Positions 1 through 15,100 of a DNA stretch of 64,000 bases are shown one piece after another. A model generated the notes under the pieces. That model saw only the letters and a list, made by a program, of their open reading frames with translations, was not told the origin of the DNA and searched no databases. The stretch spans positions 62,001 to 126,000 of the forward strand of contig CAJQUW010001409.1 of NCBI GenBank assembly GCA_907163375.1. Reading direction: 5' to 3'. This stretch comes from Prostheceraeus crozeri (lineage: Eukaryota; Platyhelminthes; Polycladida; Euryleptidae). Both the position numbers and the translations under genes were made by a program. Numbering within the stretch: position 1 is the stretch's first letter; every line of letters starts with the position of its first letter.

Positions 1-106
1 GTCGACTCATTGAGGAATCTGACTGTTTTTCAAACTGTTCTTGTTGCATTTGTTTCTCCTTCACAAGTGCTTCGTCTACTAATCTACGCAGGAGCTTTAC
101 TGAAAT
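1..106 (-). CDS. ERN1: ERN1 exon 10: start of cytosolic linker (partial)
   Basis: Acceptor tttatag is followed by an open phase-0 frame to the window edge: ISVKLLRRLVDEALVKEK then QMQQEQFEKQ and a Ser-rich end. Gln- and Glu-rich juxtamembrane sequence is typical of the IRE1 linker just after the membrane (human HQQQQLQHQQFQKELEK). The agreement with the phase of exon 9 supports it. The exon continues left of position 1. Confidence 0.75.
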   Translation of the reverse strand, partial: MSVKLLRRLVDEALVKEKQMQQEQFEKQSDSSMSR

Positions 107-3100
107 CTATAAAGGTAATGAATTAGAATTCATAGTCTTAACAAATACAGCAGTTAGGATTTCATAGAAGGTAGTATTGACTATTAGTCCGGGAGCTAGC
201 GTGAAGTTGTGCAGGGAACGAGGTAGTACATAAAACTTTCACATAGCATAGTACACCTCTAACCTACTGCAAAACTTCGCGTCTGCCGGATCAGATCATT
301 TGCTTTTAAGAAATAGAGAGGATAACAAAATCCTATGTATTTCCAGTGGTAAAATTGTGACATTTAAGGTGTTGACTCTATTTTTTCGAATTTTTGCTCA
401 TAAAAGTTACACAAATTGGTATTTTGTTGAATTGGTTATTATAGAAATCATCTACAGATCATGATCTTTCAAATGAGTTATCATTCAGTGACAGAGGATG
501 AAGTAAAGTGTACAAACAGACACTTTTCGTTGGTGTAACTGCAAATTTTAACATAGAAATTTCAGGAAAATTGTTGATATACTTTAACGAAAAGTGTCTG
601 TTTGTACATTTTACTTCATCCTCTGTCACTGAATGATAACTCATTTGAAAGATCATGATCTGTAGATGATTTCTATAATAACCAGTTCAACAAAATACCA
701 ATTTGTGTAACTTTTATAAGCAAAAATTCGAAAAAATGGAGTCAACACCTTAAATGTCACAATTTTACCATTGGAAATACATAGGATTTTGTTATCCTCT
801 CTATTTCTTAAAAGCAAATGATCTGATCCGGCAGACGCGAAGTTTTGCAGTAGGTTAGAGGTGTACTATGCTATGTGAAAGTTTTATGTACTACCTCGTT
901 CCCTGCATAACTTCACGCTAGCTCCCGGACTATAAGGTCATCATCAAAACTTCTGTCTTTGCTCCTGAACCGCGTTTCCAATCGCTGAGCGGAAAATTTC
1001 AAAATGAAAATATCTCGAGAAATTTTTCACGGATGCTGTTATTTCACAACTGCACGACGCTTCGGCCTTCACTGAATCATGTACCAAACAAATTTGGGAG
1101 ACCCTGCTGTTTGGCACATACGAGACAAATAAAATTCACTGACTTTCAAAAGAAAATCTCACCCTCATAACGCCCTCATCAGAAAAACTTTTTTGATGAT
1201 GAGTTGAGACCAGGGATGAGGATTCGGTCCCACACAAAAATCCGGAAGATCTCATCTAGAAGGCCCATACCCTACTTTTTCTGGGGTACATTTTTTGTTT
1301 TGATATGATTACAGGTAATCCAAGAGTCAATTTTAATTAGTTATGAATCTTTATGCGCCTACACACTATAGGCCACACACTGCGACTTAATAATACATTG
1401 ATTATTAATGCACTAAGGCCACAGATAATAATTAATTGGACTGCAGGCGAAACCTCCAGCCTTTTGAGAGTATAAATGGTAGAATTTAAGCTGCAGCTTC
1501 TGTGCTTTAGGTGGAAACACCAGATACTGACTTTCTTTGTTAATGCATTTCTCAATCCTTTTTGTAATTGTGATTTTTACAAACATTACATTATTATTTG
1601 AATCTGATGTTTACAATCGGCTCAGTCCTTGTAAGCAGCTAAAATCATATTAAAAAGTAGCATTTATCTATGGATTGAGAGAAAATCTACATTCTTTGAC
1701 AGAACCATGCGTAAGTATTAACGCCTCAGATATGAGATGCAGATATGAATGACAGGAGGAAATAAGTTCTTTTGAATGATTTTATGTATACGACTGACCT
1801 AAGGTAAATATCATTGCCTATCATGTTCAAAACTTATGATCAGGTGCATATTTTTTCGCCTTCACGCGAATTCTCGAATTTTAGAATCACATCATGCCCT
1901 GCTTTCTGCGGACATCACACACATAAACAGGTGAGACACCATGAGCTGATAAGTTGCGATAATATTAGTGATAATCATAATCAAACTACGAATCAGTTTT
2001 TTTATATGTGCCACTCAAAATAAATAAAAATCTCCCTTGTGCGGAAGCGACTTAAATTGACGCGCTGCGCGGACGATTCCTGAATTCCACGTCATACTAC
2101 CGCCAAACAACGGAAACTGCCATACATCCGCGCAGCATTGGAAGCGCTGCACCTAACACTACCAAAAGATAATGCAATGCTTAATTCCATCTTACACTTA
2201 CAGAGATATATTTTGAAATGCATGACTATAAACATACAACAGACATCAATTTATCCCACTATACCGCATAATATGTCTTGAGTTAGATATTATCAGATGC
2301 GTATGCCATGATACTATCGTGATGTGGAAGAGGTAGAAGAAAAGTGCGCCACTCCCTTTAGTAATTGCTTGTAATTAAAAAAGTCAGGATAAAACTATTT
2401 ACACTACAAACGCTTCGCTGCATCAGCGCACCAAATGAAGTAGAACTCCTTTTAGTGAACTGAGGCAGCGACTTCAGCGCGAAACGTTTTGTGTAAATAG
2501 CTTTTTATGACTTTATTATTACAAGTCATCACTTAAGAGAGTGACGTACTTGCTATCTTCTCGTTACTATGAACACTCTCCCCACCAATGTTATCAACTA
2601 CTGCATATTGTGACATGATAAGAAAGCTGTCATTAAACACTAAGATGCTACCTTCACTCTTCGTATTGTTTTCTGACTTAAGTAATTATATTTGTATAAT
2701 TGTTCATGACAAATAAATAACGCATTTCAAGAGGAGAAATATACATGGAATGTCATCGATATTGGCTTTGTGTCTCATATTCCCATGCTCCATTGACTGT
2801 AGAATAACAATCCTGCTTACCGTCAAATTATTAAAATAAGAAATAAAATTGAGCAAAGATTCTTAAGAATTAAATTTAATACACACATAAAATCTTTCAT
2901 CAGAATTGGTTAATGCACTAAATGAGAAGCTTTTCCTTGCTTCTCAGCAATTAAATAATCCATCGCTCAATTGGGAAATGACTGAAATAATTAATATCTC
3001 TTATTTCACCTCTGATAATAAAAGAAAATTCCGATTTCTTATAATGCTAGACAAAGTAATGTCCGGTCAGTCACGTTCCAGGTGCTTTCGTTTGTCAGTC

Positions 3101-6100
3101 AGTCACGTTCCCAAAAAAACTGTAGAGCAGACATGAAGTAAAAAGGCAAGCTAAGTTCATTACTAAAACATCCCGATACAACCCATATATAGCATATAAC
3201 ATTTCGTAAAGTAACTTTGTTTTATTAAAAAACAGTCTCGACTCTCTCGATTAAACTTGAAAAATATATACCTAGTTGACACTTTCCGAAGATTGGTCCA
3301 TGTAATGCATTTCAGTTTCTATTTTGAAGTTAGATTAAACAGTGGCTGGATACATATTGAATACAAAACAGAGATTGTGCTCCGACTTTATTAATTTATC
3401 TTTTGGAGAAATGAAGCAAATCTTAGCAAAATTTACATTTTTAATTGAAGTAATAGGCCTGACTTTTTCGAAATGAAATTTTCATGCAAATCGATGAGTT
3501 TGTGAACACATAATCAATTCATGCTAAAGATGAACATCACAAATTGAAAGCTGAATTTGAATGGTACATTGTAGAAGTCAGAACCAACTAACTTTCATCT
3601 TGCAAATAGATAATAAATATCATGAATGCACACTATTTCTCTCATTCTGGAAGAATTGTAGGCCAAGTAATGCAATTCAACCTCAGATAAAATGCAATGC
3701 TTAGTTTTTAGAAAAGGTTGATATAGAACAAAAAGCACGAAACTTAATTTCAACCATAAATACAGTGCATCTTCTATTATCCGTATTTTCGAGGATTCGG
3801 ACGAATGCAAAATCCTCATTCCTTCAAGTCTCCAAGTTCTTTGGATTTGGAGGGAGGGATGTTGACAGAAATTGTTGGTGAGAGTTCGGTGGACCAGTTG
3901 AGGGAGTGATTTGAGAATATATTGAGCTGTGAGCATCTGGATGGTGCAAGTTTTGTTCAGCACGTACCACACCATAAAAAGGATGAGACAGCGAAGATGA
4001 CAAAATTGCATTACTATTAGGAAGGATACTTAAAAAACGCCCTACAACTCATTAGGAAGCGATCCCACAGACTAATTTCTAACATTCTTAAGGCGTAATC
4101 GATTAGATCAAGTCGTCACAGCAACTCAATTGCGTTGGTGGGAGATGGCAGTGGAGCGACGACTATTGTTGAAAAACAATCCTTTTCTGATTTATACGAT
4201 TAAGTTTGTCAATTGATATCGCATTGCTTTTGAAAATGCGGCAATTTTCTTTATTGATTTCCGTAGGTTCAGGTGCGAATTCCGTTTCCGAAGATTTATT
4301 GCATGCATTATCTTTGAGATGGTAAGCATGAAAATATTTTGCTATTCCAGCTGATTCCAGGTGCTTATAGCAATGTCAAATAAGCACTACTAGTTCCTTT
4401 CAGTAAAAGAAGTCGAACTACCAGAAATTCCGAGCTTTTTCAATGCATTGGATTCGAATATTTGTGTAACCGGATTTTTCGCTTTTCTGCATCATTGGCT
4501 ACATGTTTCGTTCAAGCCGTCAGGATAATCGAAGACGCACTGTGGGAAATTTATAATATGGCTGATAAAATACGCTTAAGCAATTGAACATAGTACATTA
4601 TTTCTATCTTACTCACCTTCTTCAAGATAGCAAATCCCGCCAATAATAGAACAAAAGCCAACGTTATGCAGATGCAAATGAAAGTTCCATCTCCTAACTT
4701 AAACCACTCTGTCATGCGGTAATGCTGACTATTTCCCGGAAGAAGTCCTTGTCCTTGGAAGTACATCGGAGGGACTACTTTGGATGGACGACGCTCAAAT
4801 TCAATTAACGGAGGCTTCGATGGTTCATTACTGCCTACAGTCAAGGCTGGCTGATAATGTCCGACCAAAGATGCTTCAGAATTGGTACCAGCTGAATCGT
4901 CGGAGGTAATCAGCGGTACCATGCCGCGAACATCAACTGTATCATGTGTGATGGCTGGTAATGCATAGAGCCCACTACCAGTCATACCCACGTACAATGT
5001 AGACCTGAAAATAGAAAGAGGTCGAAAATATAATGAAATGTCGAGATGAGTTCTGACTTCATCTTCTGGTAGTGCATACTAGTAGGTGGAACCAGGTCAT
5101 GTATTCGTGACCCGGCAACCCGAAATCTTAATTTTCCTGAATTCGAATGGTCAGTTTAGTTATTGGCTATACTGAATGCCAAAGCTTGACCATGAAGTCA
5201 TATATAGCATCGTATAGTAGCATCAAACATTCTAGCAAATAATAATGTCTTCCCAAACAATCAGGAATAGCCATGTGTAACCTTTCCAGGAGCTTTCGCG
5301 ACCACAGAAAGAAATAACTCTTACTACAATTCCGAATTCTGATACGGAAGAAACTCAACAGACTGACAGCAATTCCTCATCGCAGTATTAGTTCGATATA
5401 CAATTCAATGCAGTGATATTCCTTTTGACGAGCAGTTTCTCCTCGATTTGCAGCATAACCATGTCACAATTAAGTTGAAATTAAGCTCGACAATATTTTG
5501 ATTTAAATTTGCCAATTTTGACTAATACCGAGATACATTTAAAACGAAAAGTGTCGTGTTCAAAATTAACGAAGACATTTTTTCTATCTTGTCATCTCTC
5601 AGACTCTATGATTGACCTGGTACTGGACAACTGGCTTTGAGGTGTCCGCATCCTCATCACGCCTCATTCTCAACCATACCAACAAGTGATAATCCGATCT
5701 GCGATCCTTTACAAATGATCTATACGCGCTAACGCCATACTTGTCTTTCGCCTTTGAATAATATTGCTTTCCCAATCACCTGGTGATTAGTAAGTTTAGA
5801 GTTAGTACAACGGAAATTCACTCGAACTTTCCAATTTAGTAACAAGCAGACCCTATGGTTATAAGTGCAATAAATTCCAAAACTGAGAAAGACCGACCAC
5901 TGAATGGAGCCACTGCCCGGCTCCACTGCTGGTGGATACGACGTTTGCTTTCACAGAAAGACGTTTCACTTTTAAGATTCATAAAAATTATTTGTCGACC
6001 CTACATCACTTGTTGGGATAGGCATATGCGAGGCAGGATAACAAGTTGCAATAGAATACTTGCCCCACTACATCAACTGACTGAATCAATTTGATAACTC

Positions 6101-9100
6101 CAATCAGTAAACCCAACATGTGTGTTAAACAAGCTGAAAATCTTCATTTCAATCATTTAATGAGCATAATGAACATGTGTGCTTGAGATCATAAAAAAGG
6201 TTATTTGTTAGTTACTTTGTGCATGTAATGCACAAGTATTTCCTATTTGTAGGGATGTGCTGATATGTAAAATTTTGCCGATAACCAATTCCGATAATTT
6301 TTCGGCAAAAAATTATCGGCCGATATGATGGTTCATACATATACAATAATGTGCACCACGTGTGTGTTACATGAAACCTACTTACTTATCAGACTTCTCA
6401 AAAACGCAACTAAACCTGCAAATATTTCATTGTCATATGTTTTGATGTTTTATTAAAACACAGTCCCAAACTCCGAATCTAAATATTTTAAACTAAAAAA
6501 ATGCCCGTGATGTAAATGTTCTCAAACTGAAATGAAAAATTATTGATTATGCCCAAACGATTCTTTATCATGGACTTTTAGTGCACCTGACATTTACATA
6601 TAGCATTAGTGTTCCTGTTGAAATATTGTCTTGAAGATATGGAAGACAAAATGATGTTTAATCAGGATGTGAAAATGTACCTTTCTTGAGAAAACTGTAT
6701 CACCTAACGAAGTTGAACAAAAACAATAATACTCAAGTTCCATATCTCATAATAGTCAAATTCTATTCTCGTCAAATTGAAATGTAAGAAAATTAGTCGT
6801 TTCTCTTTGTGTGGTGTCCTTGTCTCCCACGACAGTGAAAATAGCACTGTTTTCAATAAAATACGTTACAGCAACTGAGTAAATGTTGTCAACTATAAAC
6901 AATAGTTGCATACCCTGTACACGTAGCTTCCTATATCTACATTTAAAGTTACCGTCCAACGAAGGACTAGCTTGTCAAACCTTCACAATAGGAAATAAAC
7001 AATTGCTGTACATTTTATAGTGTCACACTTGTTGTCAATAATTCAAAAGCTTTGCTAATTTGACAAAGTTAGTTATCAGTCAAGTATAGTGAAATTAATG
7101 CAATTTATATAGGAAAATACTCTGAGTTAATTGTGACTAAAACGACAATCGTGGAACAAATGAAAAGCGAAATCGGCTGACGTCTGCCCTTTTCGAAGAT
7201 CTACTTAACAACTTTATATATTCGTCACATACATGTTGAATGAGCTTTATGTCAGTTTATTGAAATTTTCATTAATCTATCTGTTGAATCTGTTGACCAC
7301 AATCAACGAACGTCTAAACATGGGTTCCAACCGACAATAAACGAAGAGTAAGAAGGTGAATAAGCATATTATTGCTAATTCCAATCTTCCACTTACCGAA
7401 AAGTGCCGCTGCGAAGGAAATCATGATCAGATTTGCCGATTTGATCTAACATGTAAGACAAGGTTTCACTACCGAAGCTGAAAGTCGGTACTCTATGGAG
7501 ACTCAAGTCATGCCATGATAGCTGATACGCGGCAACAACCGTCGATCCCAACTCGGCAGTCCACAAAAATTCATCTGCATGAAAAGTGAAACTTGTTAAA
7601 CTTCTGGGATATAGCATTCACTCATTTTTTCGCGTCCTTAAACTAAGAACACATTAATAAAAAAATCTTTCGATGATATGAGCAATTGGAGATATCGATC
7701 GTAAGAAGAATTTAGCATTGTGTCTCAACACTTCGTGAGTGATATGTTTGCAGTACAAACATGTGTGCGTGTATTCATGCCAAACAGGACGAGTTTTAAT
7801 ATGACATGTATCTAGCTTTCACTTGCACAGAAAAGATTTGAGCTGACCTCCCTTAACCCGGCTTGACAGCTACAGTTACAAAAAAGCAATAAAATCAAAT
7901 AAGATAATGTTAAATCAAATAATGCGTAGAGGATTCGCCCATTGTCAACCTCTAATGAAAAGAAATACGGCATAATATCTGGATTACTGTTGACAAAGTA
8001 CACGTGATGCGACTGATATGTATTCATCAACTATTGTTTTAAATACTTTGTGCAAAAAACTGATTATTTTTTAAACATTTTCTCACAATATTTCATGAGC
8101 TTCCATCCATGAAAAAACTGACGCGCCCTACTGAAGTTACAAAAATTAGTGGAAGGCACATTTGCACCAATGTCACGGTAATCAGCTTCCCCAGAATCAG
8201 TTTTCCGATCAGGAAATAAAATGCGATTGTTACGGGGTCTAACTCTTATCATGCATTGTAGGAAAATATATTTCAGATTTTGCTTTCCACAAAGGCGATC
8301 AACGATAACCGTACAAAACAAAAATAAGTCTCTTCGTAGCAACATACTACAAAAGCTCGGAAACAGAAACTGTTAAGTGTGTTGAGTAAGTGTCTTGTAA
8401 GTGTTGACAAGGCATTTCAATTACTTTTTAAATTGCAACTGACGGCAACAATGTCTCTTATTTAGTTAATTATCTTCACAGTTTTCTTTTTCTGCTATTT
8501 GAATGTCTCATATTCATGCAGGGAAAATAGATTTCTGACGTGGCAAATGTTGGAAATATTAAGTTTGTCTTCATATTCTAAAGAAAAATTGTGGATTTTG
8601 TCAGAGTTATTGCAGCCATGTGCCACACATTCCTCCACTTGCTGAAGACCTAACGCGATCGGTGCCCACATAAATAAAAACAAAATGTCATGAAACACTT
8701 TTGTTATGAAATCAGAAACTCCATGACATCTTCATCATGATTTGCATGCACATATAGTATCTAGAATAAATTCACAACTTTCGTCATTATGCATGAACAG
8801 GGAGCGCGACAGACCTAGTAAGTCGATGAGTATCGACATGTAGCTCGCAACAAAATCCGTGACATTAACTATCCTAAACACTATTTCGTGAATGAAGCAT
8901 TCACACTGCAACCACGCTGATAAGTAACTTCCGATGTCGTCAAACTTAATGCTTTACCATACTAATACACGAATAAAGAAGGTTGTGCAAAAGGACACGT
9001 TCATGCGGTTAATAATAACTTCTTCAAATACTCGTGAGTATTTTTTAACGCTTGACTACAAAAGTTAACCACCTTTTTGTCATTGGGAATTATTTCAAAT

Positions 9101-12100
9101 AAATAATCCAGATTACATCTATACAAAAATAAATCAGTTCGCATTAGAGAACCAGCTTGTACGAGGCTTTGATCTGCACAAAGATGAAAATGGTGAGGGT
9201 GTCTGTAGTACTGTACATTCGAATGAAGACTAGTTCCGATAGAGGAAGGGTATTTATCCTTCCTGGCATCTATTCAGTGCCATCGTATTATTTCTATCTA
9301 ATTTACATTCATTGATGCCTTATTCGCCAGAGGGTTCAAATTTCATCCCTCTTCAATCTCGCGAGTGTTAAGATAACATGCGCTTTAATGACTAGACAGC
9401 TACATTCAATTGTAGAACCCGAAAGACTGAGTCGTCGCTTTGAGAACTTATAAAAATTCAATCCGGCCATATTTAAAAAATATAATGACACGATGTCAAG
9501 CGACTAGCAAGATATTCCCTCGTTTTTATGCATCACTTTTGATAAACCGGCATTTAATATGCATCAATCAATAACTAAAATCCAGATATGAGCAATTGCC
9601 ATTTATTCGGCAAATACTAATGCCGGCCTCACAGTAAGTAAGCATGCAAAAATGGGAGCATTTACTTAGTAGTATAAAATTCGTCAGAATGGAGACAAGA
9701 TGTTTTTAAATTTTTTTGTTGCTTTTGACTATTTTCCTGTAGTTATGTTGCTTTCCATGCATGAATTGAAATGAAAATAACGAAGACTTCAATAACTTTT
9801 AAAGAGGCGGGGACATGAATTTCTTGGATTCGATTAATGACAGTCTGATGTCGAATTCTTCAATTGAAGATGGAAGCAATATTCAAGCAGCATTTATGGT
9901 AGGAAAAAGACAGGTCTTCGACCAATCTTAGTTCGCATAAACTCCAATTGGTAAATTTCGGACTACGAAGAAACTTTAGATCTTTCAACTGATGAAAGTT
10001 TGGATATTATCCAGATTCATGGATAATCACATTCAAATTAATTTGATTTCTTGAGGCATCTGGAGACCGTAAACATATCTTCAGAAAAGGACTTTGAGGA
10101 AACCATCTATCAGATCGGGAGTTGTGGTGTACAGGTAGATCATTTTTGGTGAACCATTCTTCAGTTCTTACATAGACCTACCCTTTATGTAACCTTTCGT
10201 CATTCAAAATTCGAGGTGGACTTCGCGCAGAGCCGGAGAGGATTTAGAAAGCAAGAATACCAAAAAAATGGAGGATAAACATTGTAGTATAAAATGGGTC
10301 AACGAGCAGAATTAAGTGTTCTTTAAATATTTTTTGTTTGTTCTTGACATTTTTCTTGAAGCTTAGTTTTCTTTAAATAAATTTAGATAAGAAATATGAG
10401 TGGGGAAAATAAATGCACCGTCAGAAAAAAGAAAAGTATATAACCACAGTAAAGAAACCGTCGAGTTTTCTGTGCTGAATCTAGAGATAAAAAATTGTAG
10501 AAATTCTCAAAAAAATTGTGGGTAAAAGAAACCGGTATCTTTTTTCGTGTTCTATCAAATCAGGATTTTCGCTCTGCCAAAATACAGTAAACTGAAGAAA
10601 TTCATAGCCAGAAAGTATGAGCGGGGAAAAGAAAACGTCAACCATCTCATGAACAGGGCAAGTCTCTCACACTGCTCCGATAGAATAAATTGGCGAAACT
10701 CATTCCCCAAAAGAACAAAGATCAGGAGAAGAAAGCACAGGTGTATAATTCGAATATTTCGCTCGGAACCAATGAAATACAGATAATTTGATAAATTCGG
10801 AAAAATAGGAGATCACATATTTATAAAAATATAGGCTACATGCATATTGTCAGGCATGTGATTCAGTTGATGGAAGCGTCAAAGAAAATATCGGTCATAG
10901 GCGATAAAGTCGATGAAATGGGACAGCAACTTTCCAATACCGCTCATATTCCCACAAGTCATTATAAACAATGACGAGTTATTCTTTGAAAGGTTTTAGC
11001 TGTAGGAGCACTTCGTCTGGTAGAAATACCCTTACAAATGTGACTAAAATGAAGGGTCAATCGTAAAATCTCATCTATCTTTAACGAATTTCAGCATTTT
11101 GTTCGACTGATAGAAGGTAGCTGGCATTCGACACTGTCCAGTGATTTGCTGGATGTGACAAAAAAAAATTGTTGACATTTTCTTCGTTTGATCGTCAGTC
11201 TGTTCTCCTCCAGTCAGCGAATTATTCATTCACAGCTTTGAGCCTTATCTAAAGAGTCATTGTTTCTGTAGACGTTATTGGTGAGAAAAAGGCAATCTGA
11301 TTCTTGATTCTTATAATCAGGTATTCTCAAATCTGATAGGAAATAGGCAAAAATCAATGGGCCTATGGAAGACCTTTGCGGCACCCCTCTCTTGGGTAAA
11401 ACAAATTTTCTTTCGATTTCTGAAAATATAAATGGCAATTGGAAAATATACCGCACAGTTCTTAGCAGGCACCTATGAAGCATCGGAACACAAATTAGTA
11501 AGGGGGGTCAGCAAAGTTCATATTTCGTTCGCCTTTAGTCCTCCTTGGATAATTTGTAAAGGTTCGAGATATCAAGATGAATTCACGATCGATGGTTGCC
11601 TCTATCACTCCCTCAACTATACATTTTACTGCAATGCACTTGCTTTTACATAATTGGGAATATTTGGGTGTTGGAAGAAATTAATGAAAAGAAAGCAAAA
11701 TCACATCCCTGTTTATGAATCAAAATGAATTAAATGACGAAACTAATTCAATTCTTCAAATAAGACTCGAACACTCGAATCACGATTTTAGAAATGAATT
11801 GATTATTATTAATCCTTGTCGCAACTCACTTGTTTTTGATTTGAGGGTTACAAGGCGACCGTTTTGAGTTGATGTCAAGATCTTCAAATCTGCAATCAAC
11901 ACAAAATTTATGAAAAATTATCAAAAGAATGTGGCAATTCATAATACTCACCATATTCCTTGCTTTCTTCGACAGTATGCGCAGCATAGTCACTGTACGT
12001 AATATTCCATCTGAAAATATCATAGATATGATAGTCAACTGCAGGAAAGCTATTTTACTGCTTTCATAGGTAGCTTCTTTGTATAACAATGTTGGATTGT

Positions 12101-15100
12101 GAAATATTTCGGCTCGCAATATACCAAAATTATCATTATACTTGCTAAGTTGCATTATACCACAAATTTCCTTATTTTCTTCATTTGGATTACATGTCAC
12201 TGTCATAAATTCATTGTAAGGGTACCGGAATGAACTATTCGTACACGATGATCAAAACAGAAAGTCACCAGACCTCCCTGGTTCACACGCTAGCAGAATA
12301 TATTGCTATTTGACGGACTACTACCGGTAGTAGTAGCATCATTTCGTGGTGTAAAACGTCCATCCCTGAGGGGCTGACACGTGCCTCTCGCCCTATTCAT
12401 TGAAAATCGCCGCAGTTATAAAAACACCAGATATATTCCGCCCATCGGACTTTCTCAATGGTGACAGAATTGAAGTAGTAGAAGTAGTGCATATTTGCTT
12501 AGACTTTGGCACATAGACGTCACTGTGAATTTTTAATTTTATACTAGACCTGTTAATTTTCTTCCTTTTTATCTGAAGATAGTTAGTTAACTGATGTTAA
12601 CCGAAATTAATTGTAAAAATAACGAAAAAGAAAATAAAATTACCATCTTTCAATATTGGCTCTTTCCAGTTCCATTCAAAAAATGCGTCATGATGCTCTG
12701 GTGTCTACGTAATTAAAAAGCACCAAATTAATTTCAAAACTAGCTTCAAACAATTTAAACTCTTTGTTTTAAGTTTCTAACCGACATATCAATTATACAC
12801 CCGCAAATCCTAAGCATAATGCAATTTCAAGTCAATCAACGCCAACAATTAAATGAATCTTACTTGACTTTCTTTGAATATGCATCCACAACAACTAATT
12901 TATACTCTGAACGTCCGAGGTATAAATGCCGCTTCAATTGACTTCGCATCGGACAATATGTGATTGTTCGCTCATGTGAAATTTCTTCCAATTTCTGACC
13001 CGTATCGGGATCAATAACAAACCATATACCCGATTTCGAGCCTGAAAACACCGACGGTTATATCATTCATCATTCAACACAGCTGTTCACTGACTGATGT
13101 CATCTATTAAATAGGAAGTATAGCAAATGTTGTCTCCCAAGACAAATTGCTCAAGAACACTCAGTCATATGTCATATTTTATAGAGTAATTTTAAAAGCA
13201 CTAGATCACAAATCTGTTATTTCTGTCAAGCACAGATGGTGTGAACTTAGCACGCACTGAGCTATTACATGCGTCAAAATTGAATGCCTTCAGTTGTCGG
13301 GTTGACTCATTGCCTCCTTCGAGGTGTATCTGATTTATTACAAAATGGTGCGTAAGTAATGTGAAATTCAAATCATGATCCTAAATAAGACCTTAAGGCA
13401 AAAATGGGTTATCGTCACAGCTGTCGAAGTCAGCACGGTACTCGGATGGGTTGCCCATGCGGTTCGCTTTCCTGCCTCTCATGGTTGAAATGTTATGCTA
13501 CATCATGTTTAATCAATAATACCGATGGTCATCAATAAGCATTAAATTGAACACAACTACTCTTGTCAAATGATAGCAAGGTTATTCCGCGTGACCAGTG
13601 ACTGGCCATCTCAAATATCAGAATTAGTTTACAGAGATTCCAGATGCTTTGGACTTCACAGCTTCTCAAAGAGGAAAAGTAGACTCAAAATGGTCGTCAA
13701 AAATAGACTTCAACATTTTTCTAGAGCGTCACTTTTCATTCAACCAAATTCTATGTGCAATTAATTTGATGTGTATTGCAAATTTCTCATGAGCCGTTCA
13801 CTCATATGCTCTATAGGATACACAGCATAGTGCAGAACACATAGTACCATATCTATATTTATAAATGATTATCTATTACTCATCTTATTATCGATACATT
13901 AGTATCATGTTTTGCAAGATTAACTTGATCTAGCAATCTGATCAGAAAATTCATTTTTTCATTAATGCGATTTAAACTCATCACATGTGGGTCAATTAAA
14001 CAAATCAAGACCATGTAAGTCTACATTAAATAATTCGAGCAGAATTTTACTGAAAAAAAGGTGGCGCTTTAGCGGTAGCCCTTTAATGAAAATGGCGAAA
14101 ACCGCTGTCACTAAAAAAATATATTTCAGATTTATCTAATTTGCAAAGTAGTCATAGATATCAGTCTCCTTGTAACACGGCTGTTCTTCTACATAATAGA
14201 AAAGCTCCTTGTGCAATTAGGTTAGCAAAAATGGCAATTGGAATGGGAAAAAATGGCAGATTGTCAACATAGATTTCAAATTACGCTAAAATTGAAAGCT
14301 GCAAAAATGAGTAAAATTTCCCGATTTTCATTGGACTTTATCTTTGGCACCCAAACTCCAATGTGTTTACACAATGATTTCCAATCCAACTGGGACATAC
14401 CCACATTTACAATTTTAGGATAAATGAACAATTCTATCCACAAATATATGACGTCAAAAATCGACTATATTATTAATTATTACACTAATATTCTTAATTA
14501 ATTAATTATTATATTATTTTTGACGACGATCTCTGATTTGTGATGTTTCAAAATCCAAAGTATTAGGGATTTCGGCGAACTGCCTAAGAAATCTTAGCTT
14601 CATATTCAGATTAATCAATTCTTGGAGTTTCGTGGAAATCTGAGATGGTCAGTCACTGACTTTCTTGAAATTTTTCACATATGCAGTCTTTCGAACAGAC
14701 TATAGCAAAGAACGAACATCTGAACAAAATAACGCAGAAAATGAATGCATACAGGCCTGTGATGCTTTCCTCTTTCATTGAATTACACGTACACTTACAA
14801 ACAACTTCGTATTATCACCCCCCGCAAGAACTTTTATTCACACTTCTATGATGTTCATTATCATATAATAATGTTTTTTACTCAGGTTATTTTGTACAAA
14901 ATATTCAAAGTCAAGTTAAAACTCTTGTTATTGGTAACTTGCAGTATAACACTTTATCCTTTCTGTGTCTTAGGTGTGAATTGATTTTTTGACTTTATGA
15001 AAGAAATTTATAATCCTCTTCCTCCCCGGACGATAGTCACTGACAACAGCTGAAATATATTGCTGTTTGTAAATAAATAACTCTTTCCTTCTATAAATCA

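Larger units (their letters stand above)
107..4616 (-). other. ERN1 intron 9 (4.5 kb)
   Basis: This holds the fold-back element at 186-931 and a small inverted-repeat element at about 2342-2551. The remainder is AT-rich sequence with no open frame, splice-bounded exon or repeat that I can support. Confidence 0.7.

Noticed and set aside
3595..4011. Minus-strand frame of 138 codons as a further ERN1 cytosolic exon
   Set aside because: There is no resemblance to the IRE1 linker or kinase, and the phase-0 exon at 1-106 already follows exon 9.
6255..6345. ccgataa/ttatcgg palindromic stretch as a DNA transposon end
   Set aside because: No second end, target duplication or coding sequence could be paired with it.
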